Positions 1 through 7,166 of a stretch of DNA of 16,552 nt are shown piece after piece. A model generated the notes under the pieces. It was given only the letters and a program-made list of their open reading frames with translations, did not search any database and was not told where the DNA came from. Source of the DNA: Deltaproteobacteria bacterium (GTDB taxonomy: Bacteria > Desulfobacterota > Syntrophia > Syntrophales > UBA2210); assembly GCA_016935935.1 (NCBI GenBank), contig JAFGPZ010000193.1:1-16552 (forward strand), given 5' to 3'. Numbering within the stretch: the first letter of the stretch is position 1; the number at the start of each line of letters is the position of its first letter. The translations under genes and the position numbers were made by a program.

Positions 1-579
1 ATGAGGACAATTATTCCATGTTCGAGAGGCAGGGAGAGCTCCTTATTGCTGAGCGGTACATTCCGCATATCAATGCCTACCTCTGGGGAAAGGCGGGTCC
101 TCTGTATGACAGGAACAACCGGGTTGTGGGTGCCATCCAGAGCCTTCGTGATATCACGGAGCAAAAACTGGTCGTGGAAGCGCTGCGGGAGTCGGAGCAG
201 CGTCTGGCGGACATCATCGATTTTCTCCCTGATCCGACCATGGCTATCGATCTGGAGGGGAAGCTCATCGCCTGGAACCGGGGCATGGAAGAAATGATGG
301 GTGTCAAAGCGAGGGATATTCTGGGAAAAGGGAATTACGAGCATGCCCTTCATTTTTACGGCAAGAGGAGACCCATGCTGGTCGACCTTGTCCTGGACCC
401 CGGAAGCATAGATGAAGACAATTATTCCATGTTCGAGAGGCAGGGAGAGCTCCTTATTGCTGAGCGATACATTCCGCATATCGAGTCCCATCTCTGGGGG
501 AAGGCCAGTCCTCTGTATGACAGGAACAACCGGGTTGTAGGTGCCATACAAAGCATCCGTGATATTACGGAGCGTAAGA
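1..579 (+). repeat. In-frame 411-bp PAS-domain duplication (two copies)
   Basis: Bases 1-168 match 412-579 with few differences, including the shared run ATTATTCCATGTTCGAGAGG. The offset is 411 bases, or 137 codons, so the repeat is in frame and corresponds to a tandemly duplicated PAS domain. The first copy is cut by the window edge. High DNA identity points to a recent duplication or to gene conversion between the copies. Confidence 0.9.
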
Positions 580-1427
580 GGGCGGAAGATATTTTAAAAG
601 AGTCCGAAAACCGATATCGTACAATTTTCGAGAATACGGGAAGTGCCATGCTGATGATCGAGGAGGATACAACGATCACTCTTGCCAACGCCGAGTTTGA
701 AAATATTTATGGTTACCGTAAAGAAGAGATAGAAAACAAAATCCGCTGGACCGAATTCATTGTCAAGGAAGACGTGAAAAAGCTGAAGAAGTATCATAGA
801 GCACGGAGAATCAATCCTGATGAGGCACCCCGTCAATATGAATCCCGGATGATCAATAGGGATGGCCAAATCAGAGATGTATTGATTAACACGGCAGTAA
901 TTCCTGGAACATCAAAAAGCATTGTTTCTTTGCTCGACATAACCGATCGAAAACAGGCCGAACAATCCGTACTTAAAAGAGAGCGGGAATTAAGGGTCAA
1001 AACTGAAGAGCTTCAAGAGATGAATGCAGCATTGAAGGTTCTCTTGAAGCGCAGAGAAGAGGACAAAGACGAGCTGGAAGATAAAGTACTATCAAACGTT
1101 AAACAACTGGTATTGCCCTATCTTAAAAAATTGAAGAAAAGCAGATTTGACAGTAAGGACATTATCGATATCAATATCATTGAATCCAATTTAATGGACA
1201 TTGTTTCTCCCTTTGCCAAGAAACTGTCCTCAGAGCATTTAAATCTCACACCGAAGGAAATTCAAGTTGCCAATCTTATCAAAGAGGGGAAAACGACAAA
1301 AGAAATCGCCGACTACATGAATATCTCTAAAAGCGCAATCGATACCCATCGTTATCATATCAGAGAGAAACTTGGGTTAATCAACAAAAAAACAAACCTT
1401 CAATCCTACCTATCTTCGATCCTGTAG
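1..1427 (+). CDS. Multi-PAS sensor with C-terminal LuxR-type HTH, 5' end outside window
   Basis: The reading frame is open from the window edge (first full codon at base 3), so the true start lies upstream; the ATG at 18 is internal. Visible in order: the tail of one PAS domain (to about base 165), a full PAS domain (about 190-575), a third, different PAS domain (about 595-955), a charged, probably coiled-coil linker (about 955-1120), and a LuxR/GerE helix-turn-helix at about 1235-1425 ([20 protein letters not shown], then a recognition helix with [12 protein letters not shown]). No histidine kinase or receiver domain is seen, so I infer a one-component sensor-regulator that binds a small molecule or cofactor through its PAS domains. 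It is the only regulator in the window and lies upstream of the catabolic genes, so it may control them, but nothing in the sequence proves that. The first two PAS tails are nearly identical at DNA level. Domain calls are firm; the ligand is unknown. Confidence 0.88.
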   Translation, partial: EDNYSMFERQGELLIAERYIPHINAYLWGKAGPLYDRNNRVVGAIQSLRDITEQKLVVEALRESEQRLADIIDFLPDPTMAIDLEGKLIAWNRGMEEMMGVKARDILGKGNYEHALHFYGKRRPMLVDLVLDPGSIDEDNYSMFERQGELLIAERYIPHIESHLWGKASPLYDRNNRVVGAIQSIRDITERKRAEDILKESENRYRTIFENTGSAMLMIEEDTTITLANAEFENIYGYRKEEIENKIRWTEFIVKEDVKKLKKYHRARRINPDEAPRQYESRMINRDGQIRDVLINTAVIPGTSKSIVSLLDITDRKQAEQSVLKRERELRVKTEELQEMNAALKVLLKRREEDKDELEDKVLSNVKQLVLPYLKKLKKSRFDSKDIIDINIIESNLMDIVSPFAKKLSSEHLNLTPKEIQVANLIKEGKTTKEIADYMNISKSAIDTHRYHIREKLGLINKKTNLQSYLSSIL

Positions 1428-1451
1428 TATTGATGTAATATCAATACTACA
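1423..1451 (+). terminator. AT-rich 12-bp hairpin overlapping the stop codon of the PAS regulator
   Basis: TGTAGTATTGAT (1423-1434) pairs perfectly with ATCAATACTACA (1440-1451) across a 5-base loop. The TAG stop at 1425-1427 lies inside the left arm. No T-run follows directly (the first one is at about 1470-1475), so it may be a weak terminator, an mRNA 3'-end stabiliser, or an operator-like palindrome. Confidence 0.5.
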
Positions 1452-1862
1452 TCCTAAATCTTCCAATATTGATTTTTCATTTCCCTGCCTTTAGAAGTGT
1501 ATGCATCTTCTACACGCATTATGACATCGCACGAAATGTTCTTTTACATGACGGATGCTGCCGAAAGAATATGCAGGAGTGTAAGTGATCATTTTGCGAA
1601 AATCGATGCGGTTTCAGCTATGCAAGAGATCGCGTACTCATTGCCCTGTACTTGATCAATAGAGACTCAGAAAGAATGAAGAGAAGGGGGGACGATCAGA
1701 GGATAAGGGAGAGCAGGAATTGCTATGGGCTCCCGGGAAAAATGCCTCGATAGAGGTCAAAGTGAGATCCGCTGGAAACATGTCTGAAAGAAAAGAGACT
1801 TAAATATTTAAGAAGCAATACTTGATCAGGCTTCTTATTCCGACTCGAAAGGAGAAGGTTAG
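1452..1862. other. Gene-free stretch before the first crotonase gene
   Basis: No convincing ORF with a ribosome binding site was found in about 410 bases. The only structure I can point to is at the downstream end: a 14-base palindrome and an 8-bp inverted repeat (described separately). A promoter for the downstream gene is expected here, but I could not pick -35/-10 or -24/-12 boxes with confidence. Confidence 0.5.
1799..1837 (+). promoter_or_regulatory. Palindrome plus inverted repeat upstream of crotonase gene
   Basis: CTTAAATATTTAAG (1799-1812) is a perfect 14-base palindrome. Overlapping it, TAAGAAGC (1809-1816) and GCTTCTTA (1830-1837) form a perfect 8-bp inverted repeat around a 13-base spacer. 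The pair ends about 10 bases before the GGAGAAGG ribosome binding site of the next gene. This could be an operator for a dimeric regulator or a hairpin in the mRNA leader; the sequence alone does not decide. Confidence 0.45.
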
Positions 1863-2645
1863 ATGGAACTGGAACAGGTCATTTTAAATAAAGAAGACGG
1901 CGTGACGGTTATTAAACTAAACCGGCCCAAGGAATTCAACGCCCTCAACTTTGAGCTGATCGGTGATCTGGTGAAGGCCCTGGAATTCTGTACGGACGAC
2001 GATGAAACGAAGGTTGTTGTCATCACCGGAGAGGGTAAGGCCTTCTGTGCCGGCGGGGATGTGTCCCTCTTCAGCAGTAAGGACACGGGCGATACACTGC
2101 GGCAACTGATCAAATACATGAATATGGTCAGCATCGCTGTTCGCAGAATGCCGAAACCTGTCATTGCCATGATAAACGGCATGACGGCGGGAGGAGGCAT
2201 GAGCCTCGTTGCAGCCTGTGATCTCAGGATATGTGGTTCATCCGCCAGATTCAAGACAGCCTACGCGTCATCGGGGCTGGTTCCCGATGGTGGATGGTCT
2301 ATTCTCATGCCCCTCCTTGTGGGTTTTGGGAAGGCTTCTGAAATGGCATACATGGATCCTCTCCTCGGTGCGAAAGAGGCTCTGGACTCTGGTCTCGCTA
2401 CGATGGTCGTCGAGGACGCGGAACTGGAAAAAACCACCATGGATATAGCCCGGAAGATCGCCGGCGGTCCATCCGTTGCCTATGCACTGGTTAAAGAGAA
2501 CCTTAACAATGCTTTTTTCTCATTATTGGAAAGGCAGCTTGAGTTGGAGAAACGGGCCATGACGGTTGCGGGTCGTACGGCAGATGTAAAAGAAGGTGTC
2601 ACGGCCTTTGCGGAAAAACGGAAACCAGTCTTTACCGGGCGATAG
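1863..2645 (+). CDS. Crotonase-fold enoyl-CoA isomerase/hydratase-like protein
   Basis: A 260-residue member of the crotonase superfamily, full length for the family. The start at 1863 follows AAAGGAGAAGG with good spacing. The oxyanion-hole regions are present: AFCAGGDVSLF near residues 61-71 and NGMTAGGGMSL near 104-114. The two glutamates that catalyse water addition in classical enoyl-CoA hydratase (Glu144 and Glu164 in rat) are replaced by Ser114 and Tyr134, while VPDGG places an aspartate at 142 as in PaaG-type enoyl-CoA isomerases. I therefore infer double-bond isomerisation or another crotonase reaction on a CoA ester rather than plain crotonyl-CoA hydration; the classical hydratase is encoded at 7167-7949. 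A dienoyl-CoA hydratase role in a cyclic-acid pathway cannot be excluded. It is the first catabolic gene after the regulator and is separated by 185 bases from the CoA-transferase gene. Confidence 0.85.
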   Translation: MELEQVILNKEDGVTVIKLNRPKEFNALNFELIGDLVKALEFCTDDDETKVVVITGEGKAFCAGGDVSLFSSKDTGDTLRQLIKYMNMVSIAVRRMPKPVIAMINGMTAGGGMSLVAACDLRICGSSARFKTAYASSGLVPDGGWSILMPLLVGFGKASEMAYMDPLLGAKEALDSGLATMVVEDAELEKTTMDIARKIAGGPSVAYALVKENLNNAFFSLLERQLELEKRAMTVAGRTADVKEGVTAFAEKRKPVFTGR

Positions 2646-2830
2646 ACATTATCAGTACAGTGTCGATTTTGACCGGAATGATTTACCACAGAGAGAAGTA
2701 CGATCGAATTCGTTATTTTGTTCACACTAAAACCTGAAGAGGGGTGGGAAAACCGTTAGTTGGAAATTGCATGTAGAAGTAAGGTTAATATTTGGCAATA
2801 AATAAAAAAAATGTAGGAAAGGAGAAAGGA

Positions 2831-4351
2831 ATGACAACACCAATTCAACAAAAAATAAGAGACAAGAAACGAACACCGAAGCAGATAGCGGACATGATCA
2901 AACCGGGAGACTGGTTAAATCTTGGAACGTGTGGTGGTGACTCGGCTGAATGTCCTAATGCAATTGCACAGAGACTGGGACCAGGGCCCGGTGATTTGAA
3001 TGGACTTGAGTGGTGGTGTTTTGGAATGTTTCGACCGCAGCCCGCATTTAAGGAAATCGATCCCGAGGAAAAATATCATATCTTTCACGAGTTCTTTTTC
3101 TTTCCATGGATCAGGAAGGGAAGAGATGAACATAACGTGTCGAGCTGGGCGCAGTGTGGTTGGGTAGATGGTATGTATTTTCACCATTACCGTTTTGCCA
3201 ATCCCCAAAAAGACAAGCGCGGGATAGACTGGTGGTTTAATTCTGCAACGGCGCCTGATTTCGGCGGTTTCTTTAACTGGTCGTATGGTGTAAACAACGC
3301 GAGCATATATCGACAGACTGCAAAAAATCTCGTAGTTGAAGTTCGTGAGGATTATCCGTGGGCGGAAGGCGGCCGTTTCAACACCATCCACATTGACGAT
3401 GTCGAGTACTGGGTGGAGGTGGATTGCAAAAAATTCGAATGGCCGCAGATGGACGAAAAATCAATTAAACCATCAGAAATTGATATGAAAATAGCGAATA
3501 CTATCCTTTCCATTATGGATGACAGAGATGTTGTGCAGCTCGGTATCGGTGCACTGCCGTCAGCGGTTGTTGCTGCTATGGCTGATGCGGGACTTAAGGA
3601 TCTCGGTGTTCATACCGAAATGCTCAATGCCGGCCTGATCAAACTGATGGAATCGGGTCAGGTAACGAATCGGTACAAGACACTCGACAAAGGAAAGAGT
3701 GTTTGGACCCTTGCATTTCCATTTGACACAAAATGGTATTACGACACAGTCCACCGGAACCAGGCCCTCGCCGCATATGATATCGACTATACGAATAACA
3801 TTCAGACACTGACAAGAATCGATAATATGATCGCAATCAATAACTGTGTCGCCGTTGATCTTCTGGGTCAACAGTGCTGCGGATTCTATGACAAACGTCC
3901 CATTTCAAGTACCGGCGGCTACCTGAAATTTATTGGTTTCTGTGCACAGGCGAGGGGCGGCAGAGGTGTTGGCAGCTTGACGTCCCGAAGTAAACATGGA
4001 ACATCTCGAATTGTTCCTTTCCTGCCCGAAGGTTCTACAGCAGATGTGCCTGCCCACTTGGCAAATTATATTTGTACAGAGTACGGTATGGTCAACCTGA
4101 GAGGTCTCAACGGGTATGAAAAGGCGGCATCATTGATTTCGATTGCCCATCCGGACGATCGTGAGTGGCTGGAAAAAGAAGCTCGTCAAAATGGTCTGCT
4201 GCCGCCCAACTTCCCCGGCAATTTCGTGGCCCATGAAGGTAATTCCAGAAAGTATCCGTCTTATAAAGAGGACAGAAGGAACTATAAAATTCCTTCGGCC
4301 AGTTCTTTGTGGGGATCCACATGGGACAATGATATGCAGATTGGAAAGTAA
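2831..4351 (+). CDS. Family I acyl-CoA hydrolase/CoA-transferase
   Basis: A 506-residue protein of the acetyl-CoA hydrolase/transferase family (Cat1 and 4-hydroxybutyrate CoA-transferase relatives), which moves CoA between a CoA ester and a free acid such as acetate. The ATG at 2831 is preferred over an in-frame TTG at 2792, because AGGAAAGGAGAAAGG lies just before it. The C-terminal half is well conserved: VQLGIGALPSAV, then HTEM, whose Glu263 matches the glutamate that forms the glutamyl-CoA intermediate, and later TSRIVPFLPEG, TEYG and IAHPDDREWLEKEA. The usual GGQ CoA-binding motif reads TGGY here (Tyr364). The N-terminal half is unusually rich in Trp, Phe and Tyr, and the protein is about 60-70 residues longer than typical 4-hydroxybutyrate transferases. 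Substrate is not readable; with an acetate channel next door, an acid:acetyl-CoA exchange is plausible. It probably acts in the cytoplasm. Confidence 0.87.
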   Translation: MTTPIQQKIRDKKRTPKQIADMIKPGDWLNLGTCGGDSAECPNAIAQRLGPGPGDLNGLEWWCFGMFRPQPAFKEIDPEEKYHIFHEFFFFPWIRKGRDEHNVSSWAQCGWVDGMYFHHYRFANPQKDKRGIDWWFNSATAPDFGGFFNWSYGVNNASIYRQTAKNLVVEVREDYPWAEGGRFNTIHIDDVEYWVEVDCKKFEWPQMDEKSIKPSEIDMKIANTILSIMDDRDVVQLGIGALPSAVVAAMADAGLKDLGVHTEMLNAGLIKLMESGQVTNRYKTLDKGKSVWTLAFPFDTKWYYDTVHRNQALAAYDIDYTNNIQTLTRIDNMIAINNCVAVDLLGQQCCGFYDKRPISSTGGYLKFIGFCAQARGGRGVGSLTSRSKHGTSRIVPFLPEGSTADVPAHLANYICTEYGMVNLRGLNGYEKAASLISIAHPDDREWLEKEARQNGLLPPNFPGNFVAHEGNSRKYPSYKEDRRNYKIPSASSLWGSTWDNDMQIGK

Positions 4352-4380
4352 AAATTATTGATGATAAAGGGTCCGACGGA

Positions 4381-4403
4381 GAGCCCGGGCTTTACCCGGG
4401 CTC
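4381..4403 (+). terminator. GC-rich 9-bp hairpin after the CoA-transferase gene
   Basis: GAGCCCGGG (4381-4389) and CCCGGGCTC (4395-4403) form a perfect stem with a 5-base CTTTA loop, 29 bases after the stop codon. There is no T-run after it, so it is not a textbook intrinsic terminator; it may cause pausing or protect the 3' end of the mRNA. The rest of the gap to 4662 shows no gene. Confidence 0.5.
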
Positions 4404-4662
4404 CCTGGGGCTTAGCCCTAACATTCTTCGGAAATTCACAGGGAATAGCCAATACGCATCACTATAAAATGAATTTTTGGAAACGGTGAATGATGTGCTG
4501 ATTTTAAAAGCTAAAAGGATAACCTTCTGATGAGACAGGTTAAATTTTATGACGAAAGGGGTGAATAAGGAAGATAGAAGTGCGTATAAAAAAATATCAT
4601 TACAGGTTTTTATTAATTTAAACAGCAGTGTGTAACTATTAAAGAAATGGAGGTAATTATCT

Positions 4663-5259
4663 ATGGCTCACGAACATTCTTTTGCTACTCCAGCTCCCAG
4701 CGGATTAGGGGCTCTCGCGATGGCCTGTTTTTGTTTTTTCGCATTACTTACTGGTAAGGTTTCCCACGCAGCTGCGCCTGTGCTAGCATGCTGGATGATA
4801 GGTGGCGGTATCGTACAGATAGTTGCCGGTGTAATCGAATTAAAAGATCATAATGTAGTTGGTGGAAACGTATTCACCTTTTTTGCTGCTTTCTTTATGT
4901 TTGTTACGGCGCTCAGCCTGGCAACCAAATATGGTCTGCATAATGCAGGTCTTCCCATGGATACAAGGATTGAGGGATGGGGATGGTTAGCAGGAGCGGC
5001 TTTCTTGATCGCTATGACTCCAAATTATCTGAAAGCCACCAAACTGATGTTTATCCTTGTATTTCTTGTTGATATAGCGCTGATATGTATCGTCATACTT
5101 GACCTGAAACTTGACGTCAACAGGGCAATGGTTGCCCAGACGGCCGCATGGCTGTTAATGATTTGTGGCTGGATCGCTGTTTATCTGGCAGGAGCCATTT
5201 CAATAAATACCAACTTTGGAAAAACGGTGCTGCCGATCCCCGGTCCGTTTATTAAATAA
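4663..5259 (+). CDS. satP: GPR1/FUN34/YaaH (SatP) family acetate channel
   Basis: A 198-residue integral membrane protein with six hydrophobic segments, the size and topology of the acetate uptake/release family (E. coli SatP/YaaH, Methanosarcina AceP). The family N-terminal signature NPAPLGL appears as TPAPSGL (residues 9-15). The GGIVQIVAGVIELKDHN stretch and the C-terminal FGKTVLPI element match the family well. The start at 4663 follows ATGGAGGTAA with normal spacing. It sits 311 bases after the CoA-transferase gene and is followed by a strong terminator, so it can be the end of a transcription unit. I infer movement of acetate, or another short acid such as succinate, across the cytoplasmic membrane: export of the product of acetyl-CoA use, or uptake for the reverse pathway. 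The family call is firm; direction and exact substrate are not. Confidence 0.9.
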   Translation: MAHEHSFATPAPSGLGALAMACFCFFALLTGKVSHAAAPVLACWMIGGGIVQIVAGVIELKDHNVVGGNVFTFFAAFFMFVTALSLATKYGLHNAGLPMDTRIEGWGWLAGAAFLIAMTPNYLKATKLMFILVFLVDIALICIVILDLKLDVNRAMVAQTAAWLLMICGWIAVYLAGAISINTNFGKTVLPIPGPFIK

Positions 5260-5291
5260 GTAATTGCGGAATATTTGCAGCAGAACATTGT

Positions 5292-5330
5292 AAGAGGCAG
5301 GTTTCAAAACAAACCTGCCTCTTCTTTTAG
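5292..5330 (+). terminator. Strong intrinsic terminator after satP
   Basis: AAGAGGCAGGTTT (5292-5304) pairs perfectly with AAACCTGCCTCTT (5311-5323) around a CAAAAC loop, and CTTTTAG follows. A 13-bp stem close behind the satP stop codon marks the end of that transcript. The A-rich left flank is short, so it acts mainly on the + strand. Confidence 0.88.
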
Positions 5331-5356
5331 TTACCCCTTATGGCACACAGGGTATT

Positions 5357-5370
5357 CCGGACAGGTCCGG
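5357..5370. promoter_or_regulatory. Operator-like palindrome CCGGAC-AG-GTCCGG
   Basis: Two perfect 6-base arms are separated by 2 bases, too tight for a good RNA hairpin but typical of a dimeric protein site. It lies between the satP terminator and a possible small ORF at 5401. No partner site with the same arms was noticed elsewhere in the window. Confidence 0.3.
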
Positions 5371-5400
5371 CCATCTTGAAACAAGGAGAGAAAAAAGAGG

Positions 5401-5625
5401 GTGGAAAATGATGAGCAGCCAGTTACTGACTACATGAAGAAAAGCTACCTTGACTTAAAGCAACTATTGTGGCATTTATTTTATGATCAGTGTCGCTCAG
5501 CTCCGGCAAGGAACCCGGAATCATATGAGCGTGTCAATAGAATTTCCAGGAATGGCTGGCTGGATTTACCGGAATCAAAGAGTAATACTGTAATAAAAAT
5601 AGCGTATAAGAGGGTGCTTCTATAA
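5401..5625 (+). CDS. Possible small protein, unknown function
   Basis: A 74-residue ORF starting with GTG and preceded by AAGGAG about 12 bases upstream, a slightly long spacing. The product is mixed polar with one short hydrophobic patch (LKQLLWHLFYDQC) and a basic end. I do not recognise the family, and no clear signal peptide or membrane segment is seen. It stands alone between the satP terminator and a later terminator-like hairpin, so it could be a real short gene or chance ORF in intergenic DNA. Confidence 0.28.
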   Translation: MENDEQPVTDYMKKSYLDLKQLLWHLFYDQCRSAPARNPESYERVNRISRNGWLDLPESKSNTVIKIAYKRVLL

Positions 5626-5640
5626 CTGTTAAAGGAAAAT

Positions 5641-5697
5641 ATGAAGTTCAAGCAGACTCAGAGGGAAATGCAATATACTCATTTTGATCTCTGGTAA
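5641..5697 (+). CDS. Very short ORF (18 residues), possible leader peptide
   Basis: An ATG preceded by AAAGGAAAAT opens an 18-codon frame (MKFKQTQREMQYTHFDLW) ending at TAA, immediately followed by an ATG in another frame at 5699. The ribosome binding site is plausible, but the length gives little statistical support. It could be a leader peptide or chance. Confidence 0.15.
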   Translation: MKFKQTQREMQYTHFDLW

Positions 5698-5698
5698 T

Positions 5699-5878
5699 AT
5701 GGCATTAGTCTCTGGAGTCAATATTCGTTTCCTGGGTCAGATTTTGACGAATCCTTTTAAACGAGCCACTATTAATACTCCTCGTTTGGTTGATGGCAAT
5801 AGGGTTAACGCGAAGATTCCCGCCCCACACCGGATGGTCCTGTACCGGACAATCAGGCGATATAATCTGAATGTATAG
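5699..5878 (+). CDS. Possible small basic protein or gene remnant, unknown function
   Basis: A 59-residue ORF from ATG 5699 with no strong ribosome binding site; the 18-codon ORF stops one base before it, so coupling is possible. The product is basic, and its C-terminal part (VDGNRVNAKIPAPHRMVLYR) looks more protein-like than random translation. I could not place it in a family. It may be a small gene or the tail of a decayed larger one. Confidence 0.25.
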   Translation: MALVSGVNIRFLGQILTNPFKRATINTPRLVDGNRVNAKIPAPHRMVLYRTIRRYNLNV

Positions 5879-5969
5879 AAATATGTACATGTAGAATATT
5901 TACGTCACTTTTTGATTGATCTGTAAATTCAATAACTAATCGAAGCTATAAAAATTTGAGATGATTAAT

Positions 5970-6000
5970 GTGTAGACGCTTGTCGACACTTCTTTTTTAT
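5970..6000 (+). terminator. Terminator-like hairpin with T-run upstream of hbd
   Basis: GTGTAGAC (5970-5977) pairs with GTCGACAC (5982-5989) with one mismatch and a GCTT loop, then TTCTTTTTTAT follows. The shape is that of an intrinsic terminator on the + strand. It implies that something upstream in 5331-5969 is transcribed, or it ends readthrough before the hbd transcript. The rest of the gap to 6248 shows nothing clear. Confidence 0.55.
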
Positions 6001-6248
6001 CCTTCCAGAGGGTTTTGATTGTCTGCCAATGCTATGACGGAAAATATCTATAGAAATCAAATAGATACAGGCTTATAGCGAGAAATGGTCTGGACTTTGC
6101 ATAACTCATACTACGTGTTGATCGAGTGTTCTCGGCGTAAGAGATAAAGTTTGAAATGAAGAGAGTTGCCATACTGTAGTTCTCTCTATAAGCTGATGTC
6201 GTATGTAAAAGAAACGGGGAAACTAAAAAAATTAGGAGGTAGGAATAC

Positions 6249-7130
6249 ATGGAAGTCAAAAAAATCGCAGTGCTTGGTTCTGGCACAATGGGGGCGGGGA
6301 TTGTGCAGGTTGCCGCTCAGGCCGGATATGAAGCAGTAATGAAATTATATAGAAACCTCGAACGGGGAATGAATAACATCAATAGGAGTATCGACGGTCA
6401 GATCAAAAAGGACAGGATGACCGAAGACGACAAAAAAGATATCCTTACGCGAATCAGTGCGACAACCGAATGGGATGCCGTGGCAGATGCAGACATTGTT
6501 ATTGAATCTATTGCGGAAAATTATGAATCGAAAAAAGAAAATTATGAAAAGATCGACAGCATCTGTAAACCCGAGACGATCTTCGCGACTAATACCTCAT
6601 CAATGTCCGTAACACTCTTGGCATCAACGGTAAATCGGCCTGACAAATTTCTCGGTATCCATTTCTTTAATCCCGTTCCTGCCATGAGGCTCGTTGAGAT
6701 TGTGAAGGGGCTGAAAACATCCGATGAGACGGTTCAAACGGCGCAGGCAGTCATTGCCAGCATGAAAAAGGAGAGTGTGCTTGTCAAGGACGTTCCCGGA
6801 TTCCTGGTCAACAGAATCAACCAGGCACTGCGAAATGAGGCATACAATTGCCTCCTGGAAGGTGTCGCAAGTGTGGAGGACATCGATAAGGCTGCCCGGC
6901 TAGCTCTCGGGCATCCCATGGGTCCCTTTGAAGTAGCTGATCTTGTCGGATTGGATGTAGGTCTCGAAGTGTTGAGAGAGCTTTACAATTCGTACAAAGA
7001 AGTCAAGTGGCGTCCTAATATGATTCTCGAGCAGCTTGTTCGCAGCGGCGATTTAGGCAGAAAGACAGGAAAGGGCTGGTACGACTATACCGAGGGAGAA
7101 AAGAAACCGAGAGGCGATATTAAGTTTTAA
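6249..7130 (+). CDS. hbd: 3-hydroxybutyryl-CoA (3-hydroxyacyl-CoA) dehydrogenase
   Basis: A 293-residue short-type 3-hydroxyacyl-CoA dehydrogenase, normal length (about 280-295). It oxidises (S)-3-hydroxybutyryl-CoA to acetoacetyl-CoA with NAD, or reduces in reverse. The Rossmann motif GSGTMG is at residues 10-15; GIHFFNPVPAMRLVEIV carries the catalytic His138 and Glu150; PGFLVNRI follows, and the C-terminal domain includes LGHPMGPFEVADLVGLDVG. The start at 6249 follows TAGGAGGTAG at good spacing. One oddity: after the second beta strand (YEAVMK) the acidic residue that holds the NAD adenine ribose is Leu33, and the loop is two residues short; the expected motif appears in a shifted frame (see findings). 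The gene lies 36 bases before the enoyl-CoA hydratase gene and is probably cotranscribed with it. Function is secure by family, but activity or cofactor binding may be altered. Confidence 0.92.
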   Translation: MEVKKIAVLGSGTMGAGIVQVAAQAGYEAVMKLYRNLERGMNNINRSIDGQIKKDRMTEDDKKDILTRISATTEWDAVADADIVIESIAENYESKKENYEKIDSICKPETIFATNTSSMSVTLLASTVNRPDKFLGIHFFNPVPAMRLVEIVKGLKTSDETVQTAQAVIASMKKESVLVKDVPGFLVNRINQALRNEAYNCLLEGVASVEDIDKAARLALGHPMGPFEVADLVGLDVGLEVLRELYNSYKEVKWRPNMILEQLVRSGDLGRKTGKGWYDYTEGEKKPRGDIKF

Positions 7131-7166
7131 TCATTGAAATCGATAGAAATTAAGAGAGAGGCACCA

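Noticed and set aside
2792..2830. Longer N-terminus for the CoA-transferase from TTG at 2792
   Set aside because: TTG is a rarer start, has no ribosome site of its own, and would place the strong site before ATG 2831 inside the coding region.
7134..7166. Longer N-terminus for the enoyl-CoA hydratase from ATG 7134
   Set aside because: It adds a charged 11-residue extension not usual in the family, and the purine-rich ribosome site directly precedes ATG 7167.
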